Assembly (NCBI GenBank): GCA_903858635.1
Contig: CAIOJO010000224.1
Span: 1-50,128, forward strand
DNA from: an uncultured Telmatospirillum sp.
Lineage (GTDB): Bacteria > Pseudomonadota > Alphaproteobacteria > Rhodospirillales > Magnetospirillaceae
Direction: 5' to 3'
Length of the DNA: 50,128 nt
The notes below the pieces were generated by a model that saw only the letters and a list, made by a program, of their open reading frames with translations, was not told the origin of the DNA and did not search any database. Positions 24,161 through 35,755 of the stretch are shown piece after piece. Position numbers and translations under genes: made by a program. The first letter of the stretch is position 1, and every line of letters begins with the position of its first letter.

Positions 24161-25213
24161 ATGTCCCGCACCCCTCTGACCGCTTTGACCTTCGTCCTCG
24201 GCCTTGGCTGCCTCGGCCTCGTCTTTGCCCCTGCGGCTCGGGGCGAGACGGCCGGCGCGCAATCCATGGCGCGCGGCGAATACGCGCGCGCCGTTCGCGA
24301 ACTGACGGTGGCGGCCAAGGCCGGCGACCCGCAGGCGCAGCTCGACCTCGGCATGGCCATTCGCGAAGGCAAGGGGGTCGCGGTGGATCTCGGCCTGGCC
24401 TTCAAATGGATCCGCCAGGCGGCCGACAAGGATCTGGCCGAAGCCCAATTCGAAATCGGCCAGATGAAAGAGGACGGCGAGGGCACCGAGAAGAATCCGG
24501 CCGATGCCGCCGAGTGGTACCGCAAGGCGGCGCAGCAGGGGAATGTGCCGGCCATGTTTGCCCTGGGCGAGCTCTACCGGACCGGCTCCGGCGTCGCCAA
24601 GGACGAGGCGCAGGCGGCCCGCTGGTACCGCCCGGCCGCCGACAAGAACGATATCGACAGCGAATTGGCGCTGGGCAAGCTGTACCAGGAAGGCGTCGGG
24701 GTACCGAAGAATCTCAACGACGCCGCCGTATGGTTCCGCAAGGCGGCCCAGTTGGGCGCCCCGGAAGGGCGCTACCAGCTGGCCTTGTTGCTGATGGGCG
24801 GCGATCCGGCCCAGCTGGGCGCCTATCGCCCGTCGCGCAATACCCGCGAAGCGGTCCAATGGCTCCAGGCGGCGGCCGAGCAGGGCTATGCACCCGCCCA
24901 GTATTCGCTGGCCATGGCTCAACTGGGCGGCATCGCCGCGTCGCTCGACCCGCCGGCGGCGATCGGCTGGCTGCAGCAGGCGGCCGACCAAGGCCATCCG
25001 GCGGCGCTGCGCCAACTGGGCCGGCTGTTCCAGCAGGGCAAGGTGACCCCGGCCGATCCGGTGCGCGCCTTCATGTATCTCGACCTGGCGGCCCGCATGG
25101 GCGACCAACTCGCCAGCTTCGAGCGCGACGAGCTCGGCCGCGGCCTCGCTGCGTCGCAGCAGCAGCAGGCCAGGCGGCGGGCCCAGGACTGGCTGCAGAT
25201 CAGGGGGATGTAA
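24161..25213 (+). CDS. Secreted Sel1-repeat protein
   Basis: A 350-residue protein with a Sec signal peptide (about 1-28, cleavage near ARG-ET) followed by roughly seven to eight Sel1-like repeats of about 36 residues, e.g. AQLDLGMAIREGKGVAVDLGLAFKW, AMFALGELYRTGSGVAKDEAQA and ALGKLYQEGVGVPKN. Such solenoids mediate protein-protein contacts in the periplasm. No enzymatic domain. The start is at ATG 24161 at the head of the signal peptide; its ribosome site is weak. Confidence 0.85.
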   Translation: MSRTPLTALTFVLGLGCLGLVFAPAARGETAGAQSMARGEYARAVRELTVAAKAGDPQAQLDLGMAIREGKGVAVDLGLAFKWIRQAADKDLAEAQFEIGQMKEDGEGTEKNPADAAEWYRKAAQQGNVPAMFALGELYRTGSGVAKDEAQAARWYRPAADKNDIDSELALGKLYQEGVGVPKNLNDAAVWFRKAAQLGAPEGRYQLALLLMGGDPAQLGAYRPSRNTREAVQWLQAAAEQGYAPAQYSLAMAQLGGIAASLDPPAAIGWLQQAADQGHPAALRQLGRLFQQGKVTPADPVRAFMYLDLAARMGDQLASFERDELGRGLAASQQQQARRRAQDWLQIRGM

Positions 25214-25237
25214 AGGGGCGGCGGGGATCGTCTTGCC

Positions 25238-25319
25238 GTCATTGCGAGGAGCGAGAGCGACGAAGCAATCCAGGTGCCTGCATCAAAGATGGATTGCTTA
25301 ACCGGCGGCTCGCAATGAC
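25238..25319. repeat. GTCATTGCGAG palindromic repeat, family E
   Basis: The perfect 11-bp ends GTCATTGCGAG and CTCGCAATGAC enclose a second inverted pair, GAAGCAATCCA (25263-25273) and TGGATTGCTT (25290-25299). This is the familiar dispersed GTCATTGCGAGGAGCGAAG type repeat seen in several proteobacteria. Only one copy is in the window. Confidence 0.8.
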
Positions 25320-25329
25320 CTAGGCAGGT

Positions 25330-25352
25330 CGGGCGCCCGGCGCCTGAGGGAC
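25330..25352 (-). repeat. Family A repeat, edge fragment
   Basis: On the minus strand this reads GTCCCTCAGGCGCCGGGCGC plus three bases, identical to the left end of the full family A copies. The rest of the element is missing. It lies immediately after the family E repeat and 23 bases upstream of the acetoacetyl-CoA synthetase start. Confidence 0.75.
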
Positions 25353-25375
25353 AATTATAAACTAGGGAGAACCCC

Positions 25376-27328
<1,953 letters not shown>

Positions 27329-27416
27329 CTATCGCGCACGGGATTCAAATTTCCTTTACTAGCTTTGGAGCTTAATGTTAGGAAGCTTCGCCTTTTTTGG
27401 GACCTACTTTGTCGAA

Positions 27417-28025
27417 ATGAAACCGCTGTTCGTCGCCACCCTGTTGCTGGCCATTGCCGCCGGTAGCCCCGCCTGGGCCGAAGACGGCGCCGGCAAAGCG
27501 CCCTATTGGTCGCTGGGTGGTGCCCTGCGCTCGGCCGACGCGGCGGCGCGCGTGGTGGTATGGGATGGCGGCAGCATGACGGCCGGCCTGGCGCAGCCGG
27601 ACCAATCGCCGGTTGCCGGGCCGGTGCTCAAGGGGATGCAGCTGGGTGGTTTCCTGGCCTGGCAGGGCGAGGATTATCGTTTCGACGCGATCCTGGCGCC
27701 GGCCATCGACCGCAGTTTCGTTGCCGCCTTCGGCGCCTCGGCCGGCGCTTTGCCGGGCGAGGCGGGAACCAGCTACGGCGTCCATCTGGGTGCCGCCTGG
27801 TCGGGCGAGCGCTTCACGGTCAATCCGCAGAGCGGTTTTGGCCTGGCCGAGGTGACGGCGCCGAGCAAGGACCTCAACCTGACGGTCAGCGTCAATCACG
27901 CCCTGACCCCCAGTCTCAGCGTGGTCGGCACCGCCGAAGCGCGCCACAGCATGGGCCCGCCGCCGGATGGCGGCACCGTTCAGAACCGCATCATCTTCGG
28001 CGCCGGGTTGGGATATAGATTTTAA
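27417..28025 (+). CDS. Outer-membrane beta-barrel-like protein, unknown
   Basis: About 202 residues with a clean signal peptide (MKPLFVATLLLAIAAG, cleavage near AWA-ED) and a C-terminal phenylalanine (GYRF) as in barrel proteins. Alternating segments such as SLSVVGTAEARHSMG and IIFGAGLGYRF support a small barrel. An earlier in-frame ATG at 27375 has GGAG upstream but would give an odd signal peptide, so 27417 is preferred with some doubt. Function not recognised. Confidence 0.6.
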   Translation: MKPLFVATLLLAIAAGSPAWAEDGAGKAPYWSLGGALRSADAAARVVVWDGGSMTAGLAQPDQSPVAGPVLKGMQLGGFLAWQGEDYRFDAILAPAIDRSFVAAFGASAGALPGEAGTSYGVHLGAAWSGERFTVNPQSGFGLAEVTAPSKDLNLTVSVNHALTPSLSVVGTAEARHSMGPPPDGGTVQNRIIFGAGLGYRF

Positions 28026-28028
28026 GTT

Positions 28029-28162
28029 GTCCCTCAGGCGCCGGGCGCCGGCATCCGCCGGCTTGGCTCCTCCGCTGGCGCTCCGGGGCGCTCAACGCGC
28101 CAGTCACGAAGCTGACGCTTCGCTCCAGGGAACCAGTAGTGCCGGCCTCCGTGCCGGTGTCT
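28029..28162 (+). repeat. Multi-hairpin dispersed repeat, family A copy 2
   Basis: Begins three bases after a stop codon with GTCCCTCAGGCGCCGGGCGC. Hairpins are GCCGGC-ATCC-GCCGGC (28047-28062), GGCGC-TCAAC-GCGCC (28087-28101) and CGAAGC-TGAC-GCTTCG (28107-28122). The tail AGTGCCGGCCTCCGTGCCGG matches the arm of family B. Lies between convergent genes. Confidence 0.88.
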
Positions 28163-28175
28163 TTCTCCTTACACC

Positions 28176-29153
28176 TCACCCCATCTCGAGCACCAGCTTG
28201 CCAGTGGCTTGGCGGGCCTTCAGCAGGCCGATCGCCCGGGCGGCTTCGGCCAGGGGCAGGGTCTGCGACACGATCGGTCGCAGCTTGCCGGCGGCGAACC
28301 AGGCGAGCAATTCCTCGTAGCTGCGGCGAATCCCCTCCGGGTCGATGCGGCGGTAGGCCCGCCAGTCGTAGCCGATCACCGTGACGTTCTTGACCAGGAG
28401 GATATTGGCCGGGATCTGCTGCACGGTACCGCCGGCGAAGCCGATGACCATGATCCGGCCGTCCTGGGCCACCGAGCGCAGGCTGGCATCGAACACCGCC
28501 CCGCCGACCGGGTCGTAGATCAGCTCGGCACCGCGCCCACCGGTCAGCGCCTTGACCCGCTCGCGGATGTCCTCGCTTTTGTAGTCGATGCCGTGGGTGG
28601 CGCCATGCGCCAGGGCCACCGCCACCTTGTCGGGGCCGCCGGCGGTGGCGATCACCGTGGCGCCCAGGGCCCGCCCGATCTCGACGGCGGTCAGCCCGAC
28701 GCCACCCGCCGCGCCATGCACCAGCAAGGTCTCGCCGGGCCGGAGATGCCCCTTGGCGGTCAGGCCGTGATGCGAGGTGCCGTAAGCGATGACGAAGCCG
28801 GCGGCGGTGACGAAGTCCATCGACGGCGGAATGACATGCACATCGGCCGCCTGCGCCACCGCCTGTTCGGCGAAGCCGCCGCTTTCGACCAGGGCCATGA
28901 CCCGATCGCCGGGCCGGCAACGGGTCACGCCAGGCGCCACTTCCAGCACCTCGCCGGCCACCTCCCAGCCGGGAACGATAGGCGGCGTCTGCTTGAACTG
29001 GTACTTGCCGGCGATCACCAGCGAATCGGCGAAATTCACCCCCGCCGCCCGCACCCGGATGCGAACCCCGTCGGCCGGCAGAAGCGGCGCCGGAAACTCC
29101 CCCAGTTCGAGCCCGCTCTCGTCGCCCAGCGCCGTGCAAATCACCGCCCGCAT
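28176..29153 (-). CDS. NADPH:quinone oxidoreductase family protein
   Basis: A 325-residue zinc-free medium-chain reductase of the zeta-crystallin/QOR type. It has AAGVNFADSLVIAGKYQ, the NADPH site VHGAAGGVGLTAVEIGRALGA and YDPVGGAVFDASLR. It lacks the cysteine lobe of zinc alcohol dehydrogenases. The activity is reduction of quinones or enoyl compounds; the substrate is unknown. GGAG is placed eight bases before the ATG at 29153. Confidence 0.85.
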   Translation of the reverse strand: MRAVICTALGDESGLELGEFPAPLLPADGVRIRVRAAGVNFADSLVIAGKYQFKQTPPIVPGWEVAGEVLEVAPGVTRCRPGDRVMALVESGGFAEQAVAQAADVHVIPPSMDFVTAAGFVIAYGTSHHGLTAKGHLRPGETLLVHGAAGGVGLTAVEIGRALGATVIATAGGPDKVAVALAHGATHGIDYKSEDIRERVKALTGGRGAELIYDPVGGAVFDASLRSVAQDGRIMVIGFAGGTVQQIPANILLVKNVTVIGYDWRAYRRIDPEGIRRSYEELLAWFAAGKLRPIVSQTLPLAEAARAIGLLKARQATGKLVLEMG

Positions 29154-29196
29154 GCTGCGTCTCCGGATGAAGTTTGAACTTGGCGGTTCATCTCGG

Positions 29197-30257
29197 TCAG
29201 TCGATGCGGCACCAATCCGGGGCCGGGCGCATGGTCCCCACCACCTTGCCGGCGACGTTCGTGATCGGCGGTTCGATCTGCTGCCGCAGGGCCTGTTCCT
29301 CGGTCGCGGTGAAGGCGCCCAGGCGGCGCAACACCGCCAGCATGGCGATCTCGGCCGCCCGCCCCGCCCCGTCCTCGATCTTCAAGGCGATGCCCAGTCC
29401 GCGCTCCGGCAGCATCGCCGCATAGACGCCCTCGGCCCCACCCTTGACCAGAACCGCCGGCGCGGCCTGCATGATCGCCGTGCAGCCACGGCCACTGCCG
29501 CCGACCAGGTCGGGGTGGGCCGCCATTGCCGCTTGCAGCCGGCGTGCCGCCGCCTGGCGGGCCGGGGCAAGGCCGGCCGGGTTGTGGCCATCCGGGCCAT
29601 CGCCGTGGCGATGCCGGCCAGCGGCAGGGCCAAGGTGGGGATGCCGCAGCCGTCGGTGCCGACCGGCGTCAACGCGGCGGGGCTGTCGGCCAATTCGGCC
29701 AGCACTTGGGCGATGCGCCGCTGCACCGGATGGTCGGCGGCGATATAGCCGCGGGTCGGTTCGCCCAAATGGCGCGCCGTGGTCAGCATCCCGGCATGTT
29801 TGCCCGAGCAGTTGTTGTGCAGGGGCGAGGCCTGGCAGCCTTGCAGGACCAGGTCGCGGGCCGCCGCCTCATTGCCCGGCGGATGGGCTCCGCATTCGAG
29901 ATCGGCCTCGGACAGGTCGAGGCCGGCCAGCCAGGCGGCGACCAAGCCGACATGCCGTGCCTCGCCGGAATGGGAGGCGCAAGCCAAGGCCAGTTCGCGG
30001 TCGGACAGGCCGAAGCGGTCGGCGGCGCCACTCTCGACCAGTGGCAAGGCCTGTAGCGGCTTGACCGCCGAGCGCGGGAAGACCGGGCGGCCGACCTCGC
30101 CCCAAGCGGCGACCAGTTGACCGGATGGCCGACAGACCGCGATGGCACCGCGATGCCGGCTTTCCACCACCGGGCCACGCGTCACTTCCACCAGCACCGG
30201 GTCGGTGCCGTGCTCGGGGGGGCGGGGGCGCGTGGCTGGTCCGGAGGTCATCGGCAT
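29197..30257 (-). pseudogene. L-asparaginase II-type gene with a one-base frameshift
   Basis: The first frame (from 30257) carries the family PF06089 landmarks: SAVKPLQALPLVESG, CASHSGEARH, NNCSGKHAGM and VGTDGCGIP. The matching C-terminal part continues in another frame from about 29585 to 29197 (AAHPDLVGG, LVKGGAEGVYAA, LGIALKIEDGAGRAAE). A single base appears to be missing near 29585, where restoring it would read Met-Ala-x-Asn-Pro. The intact protein would be about 350 residues of the Rhizobium etli asparaginase II type. A sequencing error is as likely as a true mutation. Confidence 0.75.
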
Positions 30258-30404
30258 GGCACCACGGCGCGAAGAACAGGGGGAAATTTCATGATATGGC
30301 GATTCAGATCAAATTCGTCCGCTTCGTCCAATTGCTTCGTGCCTTCGCACCTTCGTGATAAATCTACCTGGCCGCAGCATATTTCCCCGAGGCCGCCCGC
30401 CATC

Positions 30405-30905
30405 ATGTTCGCCAAATACGCCGCCGTCTTCGCCATTGCCGCCATCGTCACTGTTCCGGCCCTGGCCGACAGCGCCAAATCCTTGGGCAAGTCGGGCGAC
30501 TGGGAAAGCTTCACCTATTCGGACAAGGCTGGCAAGGTGTGCTACACCGCCAGCTTGCCCAAACGCAGTCTCAATTCCGCCAAGGGCCGCGGCGAGGCCT
30601 ATCTGTCGATTACCCATCGCACCGCCGACAAGAGCACCGGCGTGCTCAGCGTCACCGCGGGCTATCCCTTCAAGAAGGACGCGCCGGCCGAAATCGACGT
30701 CGGCGGTTCCAAATTCGACCTCTACACATCGGCCGATACCGCCTGGGCGCGCGACGACAAGGCGGTGCTGCAGGCCATGCTCAAAGGCAAGACGATGGTG
30801 GTCTACGGCACGCCGGGCAAGGGTGACCAGACGGTCGATACCTATTCCCTCGACGGCTTCGCCAAGGCCTATGCCGAAATCGGCAAGGCCTGCGGGGTGA
30901 AGTAG
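30405..30905 (+). CDS. Invasion-associated locus B (IalB) family periplasmic protein
   Basis: A 166-residue protein with a signal peptide (cleavage near ALA-DS) and the IalB-like pattern: GDWESFTYSDKAGKVCYTAS, then SAKGRGEAYLSITHR, KFDLYTSADTAWARD and a C-terminal AYAEIGKACGV. Two cysteines may form a disulfide. Despite the family name, members are common in free-living alphaproteobacteria. GAGG is present but far from the ATG. Confidence 0.78.
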   Translation: MFAKYAAVFAIAAIVTVPALADSAKSLGKSGDWESFTYSDKAGKVCYTASLPKRSLNSAKGRGEAYLSITHRTADKSTGVLSVTAGYPFKKDAPAEIDVGGSKFDLYTSADTAWARDDKAVLQAMLKGKTMVVYGTPGKGDQTVDTYSLDGFAKAYAEIGKACGVK

Positions 30906-30950
30906 GACCGGTTTTTCTTGCTTGTGGCTGGCCCCGGCCCATATCTATCG

Positions 30951-31018
30951 GCCATGAGCGAAGCGAAATCCATCGGCCATGAGCGAAGCGAAAATCCATT
31001 GGCCATGAGCGAAGCGAA
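30951..31018 (+). repeat. Three tandem copies of a 25/26-base unit at the rlmN start
   Basis: GGCCATGAGCGAAGCGAAA occurs three times with ATGs at 30954, 30979 and 31005. Spacers between units (ATCCATC, then ATCCATT) are also alike. Copies one and three are in the rlmN frame (51 bases apart); copy two is not. It is a tandem duplication over a translation start, not a CRISPR-like array. Confidence 0.85.
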
Positions 31019-32141
31019 AGACCTGGTCGGCCTGACCCGCGACGAATTGGCCGCCGAGATGGCGACCATCGGCGAGAAGCCGTTCCGCGCCAAGCAGCTG
31101 TGGCACTGGATCTACAACCGCGGGGTCACCGACTTCGAGGCGATGACCACCCTGGCCAAGCCGCTGCGCGGCAAGCTGGCCGAACACTACGTGGTGCAGC
31201 GCCCGCAGGTGTCGCGGATGCAGACCTCCGAGGACCAGACGCGCAAATGGCTGCTGCGCTTCGCCGACGGCAACGAGGCGGAAACCGTCTATATTCCCGA
31301 GGACGACCGCGGCGCGGTTTGCGTCTCGTCGCAGGTCGGTTGCACCCTGACCTGCCGCTTCTGCCACACCGGGACCCAGCTTCTGGTCCGCAACCTGACC
31401 ACCGCCGAGATCGTCGGGCAGTTCATGGTGGCCCGCGACTCCTACGACGATTGGCCAAGCGCCGACGACGGTACGCGTCTGTTGTCCAACCTGGTGCTGA
31501 TGGGCATGGGCGAGCCCTTGTTCAATTACGACAACGTCGCCAAGGCGCTGAAGATCATCATGGACGGCGAGGGGATCGCCGTGTCGAAGCGGCGCATCAC
31601 CCTGTCGACCTCGGGGGTGGTGCCGATGATCCGCCGTTGCGGCGAGGAACTGGCCGTCAACCTGGCCATCTCGCTGCACGCCGTCACCGACGAGATCCGC
31701 GACCGCATCATGCCGATCAACAAGAAATACCCGCTGGCCGAGCTGATGCAGGCGCTGCGCGACTATCCCACCAACAATGCGCGGCGCATCACCTTCGAAT
31801 ACGTCATGCTGAAGGGGGTCAACGACAGCCCGGCCGATGCCCGCGCCCTGGCCAGGCTGGTCGACGGCATTCCGGCGAAGTTCAACCTGATCCCGTTCAA
31901 CAAATGGCCGGGGGCGTCGTTCGAATGTCCGTCCCTGGCGGTCATCCGCCGTTTTTCGGACATCCTGTTCGAGGCCGGCTACTCGGCGCCGATCCGGCAG
32001 CCGCGCGGCACCGATATCCTGGCCGCCCGCGGCCAGCTCAAGTCGGACAGCGAGCGTCTGCGCTGCTCGCGGCAGCAGGAACGCCTGGCCGCCGGCATCG
32101 CCGACGACGCCCACCACGACTCCGCGGTGTCCGTTCCCTAA
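31005..32141 (+). CDS. rlmN: 23S rRNA/tRNA adenine-C2 methyltransferase RlmN, catalytic Cys replaced
   Basis: A radical SAM protein of 378 residues if started at the third tandem ATG; 30954 is an in-frame alternative adding 17 residues. N-terminal [13 protein letters not shown] and [14 protein letters not shown] are typical. Cys113, Cys117 and Cys120 (CTLTCRFC) bind the [4Fe-4S] cluster, and Cys106 (AVCVSSQ) is the resolving cysteine. The methyl-carrying cysteine of the conserved AACGQL motif (Cys355 in E. coli) is Arg342 here (LAARGQL, codon CGC at 32028-32030, one transition from TGC). By the known mechanism this protein should not methylate A2503. The rest of the frame is intact. Confidence 0.88.
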   Translation: MSEAKDLVGLTRDELAAEMATIGEKPFRAKQLWHWIYNRGVTDFEAMTTLAKPLRGKLAEHYVVQRPQVSRMQTSEDQTRKWLLRFADGNEAETVYIPEDDRGAVCVSSQVGCTLTCRFCHTGTQLLVRNLTTAEIVGQFMVARDSYDDWPSADDGTRLLSNLVLMGMGEPLFNYDNVAKALKIIMDGEGIAVSKRRITLSTSGVVPMIRRCGEELAVNLAISLHAVTDEIRDRIMPINKKYPLAELMQALRDYPTNNARRITFEYVMLKGVNDSPADARALARLVDGIPAKFNLIPFNKWPGASFECPSLAVIRRFSDILFEAGYSAPIRQPRGTDILAARGQLKSDSERLRCSRQQERLAAGIADDAHHDSAVSVP

Positions 32142-32149
32142 ATCCTCTT

Positions 32150-32222
32150 AGTGGCACCGGCCTCCGTGCCGGTGGTCGCCGCACAGCGGCGGGAGTGTTT
32201 TCCCACCGGCACGGATGCCACT
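32150..32222. repeat. Palindromic repeat, family B copy 2
   Basis: Outer arms AGTGGCACCGGCCTCCGTGC and the complement of CACCGGCACGGATGCCACT pair with small gaps, and an inner CCGC-ACA-GCGG hairpin is nested. It occupies the rlmN-peptidase gap, starting nine bases after the rlmN stop. Confidence 0.78.
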
Positions 32223-32249
32223 GAACCGGGACCTGGGGTGAAAGCAAGC

Positions 32250-34313
32250 ATGACCGATAACCCGTTCTTCGACGCCTGGACCACGCCGTTTGGTCTGCCC
32301 CCCTTCGACCGCATCCGGCCGGAGCACTTTGCCGACGCCTTCGATCGTGGCATGGCCCTGCATCTGGCCGAGGTCAAGGCCATTGCCGCCTCGGTCCTGC
32401 CGCCGGATTTCGCCAATACGGTGGAAGCGCTGGAGCGCAGCGGCCGCCTGCTGGAGCGGGTGGCCAACGTCTTCTTCAACCTGTCGGCCAGCAACACCAA
32501 TGACGCATTGGACGCCATCGAGCGCGACTATGCCCCGCGTCTGGCCCAGCACCAGATGCGCATCGCCCTCGATGCCGACTTGTTTCGGCGCATCGGCGCA
32601 TTGTACGCAGAGCGTCACCGACTGCGGTTGAGCGAGGATCAGTTGCGCCTGCTCGAACGCCGCCACCTGAGCTTCGTCCGCAGCGGTGCCGCCCTTGGCC
32701 CGGATGCCAAGAGCCGCATGGCGGCGCTGTCGGAGCGGTTGGCGACGCTGCATACCCTGTTCAGCCAGAACGTCCTGCACGACGAAAAGGAATGGCATCT
32801 GGTCCTGCAGGAGGGCGATCTCGACGGTCTGTCCGACGATCTGCGGGCGGCTGCGGCCGAGGCTGCCAAGGAGCGTGGCATCGACGGTGGCTGGGTGATC
32901 AGCCTGGCCCGCTCCTCGGTCGAACCGTTCCTCACCTTCTCGGCGCGGCGCGATCTGCGCCAGGTCGCCTACCAGGCCTGGACCCGGCGGGGCGGCCACA
33001 GCGGGGCCCATGACAATCGGCCGTTGATCGGCGAAATCGTCGCCCTGCGGGCCGAGCAGGCCCGACTGCTGGGTTATGACAGTTACGCTGCCTACAAACT
33101 CGACGACTCGATGGCCAAGACGGTCGGCGCGGTGGAAGGGTTGCTGGCTCAGGTGTGGGAACCGGCCAAACGCAAGGCCGCCGTGGAAGGCGAGGCACTG
33201 GCGGCGCTGGCCCGCGCCGAGGGGATGAACGAGCCGATCGCCCCCTGGGACTGGCGCTATTACGCCGAGAAGGTGCGCAAGGCCCGTTACGATCTCGACG
33301 AGACCGAACTGAAGCCCTATTTCGCCCTCGACAACATGGTGCAGGCCGCCTTCGATACGGCGGGGCGCCTGTTCGGCGTCACCTTCGCCGAACGCACCGA
33401 CCTGGCCGTCTACCACCCCGACGTCCGGGTCTACGCGGTGAGCGACGCCGCCGGCCGCGGCGTGGGCCTGTTCCTGCACGACAACTTCGCCCGGTCCGGC
33501 AAGCGCTCGGGCGCCTGGATGAGCAGCTACCGCGACCAGGAGGCGCTGGATGGACCGGTGCTGCCGATCGTCGTCAACAACAACAATGTGGCCAAGGCCT
33601 TGCCGACGCTGCTGTCCTTCGACGACGCCAGGACCCTGTTCCATGAATTCGGCCATGGGCTGCACGGGTTGTTGAGCCAGGTGCGCTATTCGTCGCAGTC
33701 GGGAACGGCGGTGCGGCGCGACTTCGTCGAATTCCCGTCGCAGCTCTTCGAGCACTGGATGTCGGCGCCGGAGACCTTGCGCCGCTACGCCTTGCACCAG
33801 CGCACCGGCCTGCCGATCCCCGAGGCGTTGCTGCAGCGTCTGTTGGCCGCCCGCACCTTCAACCAGGGCTTCGCCACGGTGGAGTACACGGCGGCAGCCT
33901 TGCTCGACCTGGCCTTCCACAAGGATGGCGCGGCCGACATCGCCGATGTCGAGGATTTCGAGCGCCAGGTGCTGGATCGCATCGGCATGCCGTCCGAGAT
34001 CGGTGTGCGCCACCGTCCGGTGCATTTCCAGCACCTGTTCGCCGGCAGCGGCTATGCAGCCGGCTATTACGCCTATTTGTGGGCCGAGGTCCTCGACGCC
34101 GACGGCTTCGCCGCCTTCGAGGAGGCGGGCAACCTGTTCGAACCCGGGCTGGCCGCCCGCTTGAAGGACATCTACGCGGCCGGCGACACCCGGGACCCGA
34201 TGGAACTCTATACCGCCTTCCGCGGCCGCCCGCCCCGGGTCGAGCCGCTGCTGGAAAAACGCGGCCTGACCGCGTCGTTTCACCACGGAGACACGGAGAG
34301 CACGGAGGAGTGA
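32250..34313 (+). CDS. M3-family oligopeptidase (peptidyl-dipeptidase Dcp type)
   Basis: A 687-residue zinc peptidase with the active-site HEFGHGLHG near residue 467 and the downstream Glu region FVEFPSQLFEHW. Size and layout (long helical N-terminus, catalytic domain from about 400) fit Dcp/OpdA, which degrade peptides in the cytoplasm or periplasm. No signal peptide is visible. ATG 32250 begins the conserved NPFFDAWTTPFGLPPFD segment; upstream ATG frames lie in a repeat. The last ten or so residues (HHGDTESTEE) are encoded by a dispersed palindromic repeat. Confidence 0.9.
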   Translation: MTDNPFFDAWTTPFGLPPFDRIRPEHFADAFDRGMALHLAEVKAIAASVLPPDFANTVEALERSGRLLERVANVFFNLSASNTNDALDAIERDYAPRLAQHQMRIALDADLFRRIGALYAERHRLRLSEDQLRLLERRHLSFVRSGAALGPDAKSRMAALSERLATLHTLFSQNVLHDEKEWHLVLQEGDLDGLSDDLRAAAAEAAKERGIDGGWVISLARSSVEPFLTFSARRDLRQVAYQAWTRRGGHSGAHDNRPLIGEIVALRAEQARLLGYDSYAAYKLDDSMAKTVGAVEGLLAQVWEPAKRKAAVEGEALAALARAEGMNEPIAPWDWRYYAEKVRKARYDLDETELKPYFALDNMVQAAFDTAGRLFGVTFAERTDLAVYHPDVRVYAVSDAAGRGVGLFLHDNFARSGKRSGAWMSSYRDQEALDGPVLPIVVNNNNVAKALPTLLSFDDARTLFHEFGHGLHGLLSQVRYSSQSGTAVRRDFVEFPSQLFEHWMSAPETLRRYALHQRTGLPIPEALLQRLLAARTFNQGFATVEYTAAALLDLAFHKDGAADIADVEDFERQVLDRIGMPSEIGVRHRPVHFQHLFAGSGYAAGYYAYLWAEVLDADGFAAFEEAGNLFEPGLAARLKDIYAAGDTRDPMELYTAFRGRPPRVEPLLEKRGLTASFHHGDTESTEE

Positions 34314-34350
34314 TGACTCCTCTCCGTGTCCTCCGTGTCTCCGTGGTGAA
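34279..34350. repeat. CCACGGAG palindromic repeat, family C copy 2
   Basis: Left arm from 34279 (TTCACCACGGAGACACGGAG) and right arm ending at 34350 (CTCCGTGTCTCCGTGGTGAA) are exact complements over 20 bases and nearly so for the rest; the loop at 34312-34315 includes the peptidase stop codon. The hairpin may terminate transcription ahead of argG. Confidence 0.85.
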
Positions 34351-34370
34351 TTCTCGCATGGCCCGCACCC

Positions 34371-34398
34371 TTGCCCTGCCGGCGGGTTGCCTTATACT
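34371..34398 (+). promoter_or_regulatory. argG promoter, sigma-70 type
   Basis: TTGCCC-16 bases-TATACT. The start point would be near 34405, about 37 bases before the argG ATG. Confidence 0.6.
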
Positions 34399-34441
34399 GC
34401 GCCGCCAGATCCGTCCCCCCTCGTGACAAGGCGCGCAATCC

Positions 34442-35656
<1,215 letters not shown>

Positions 35657-35755
35657 TACCGGCCCGCCCGGCGAGGGAGTAAAATCAAGTCGGCTTGAAA
35701 GGCCGGGTTCGCTTGCCTAAGTCCGCTGCAGCAAGGCACCGGGAGGCGGACGGAG

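Noticed and set aside
30951-31018. Tandem units considered as a CRISPR array
   Set aside because: Only three units, almost no spacers, partly in a coding frame, and no cas genes.
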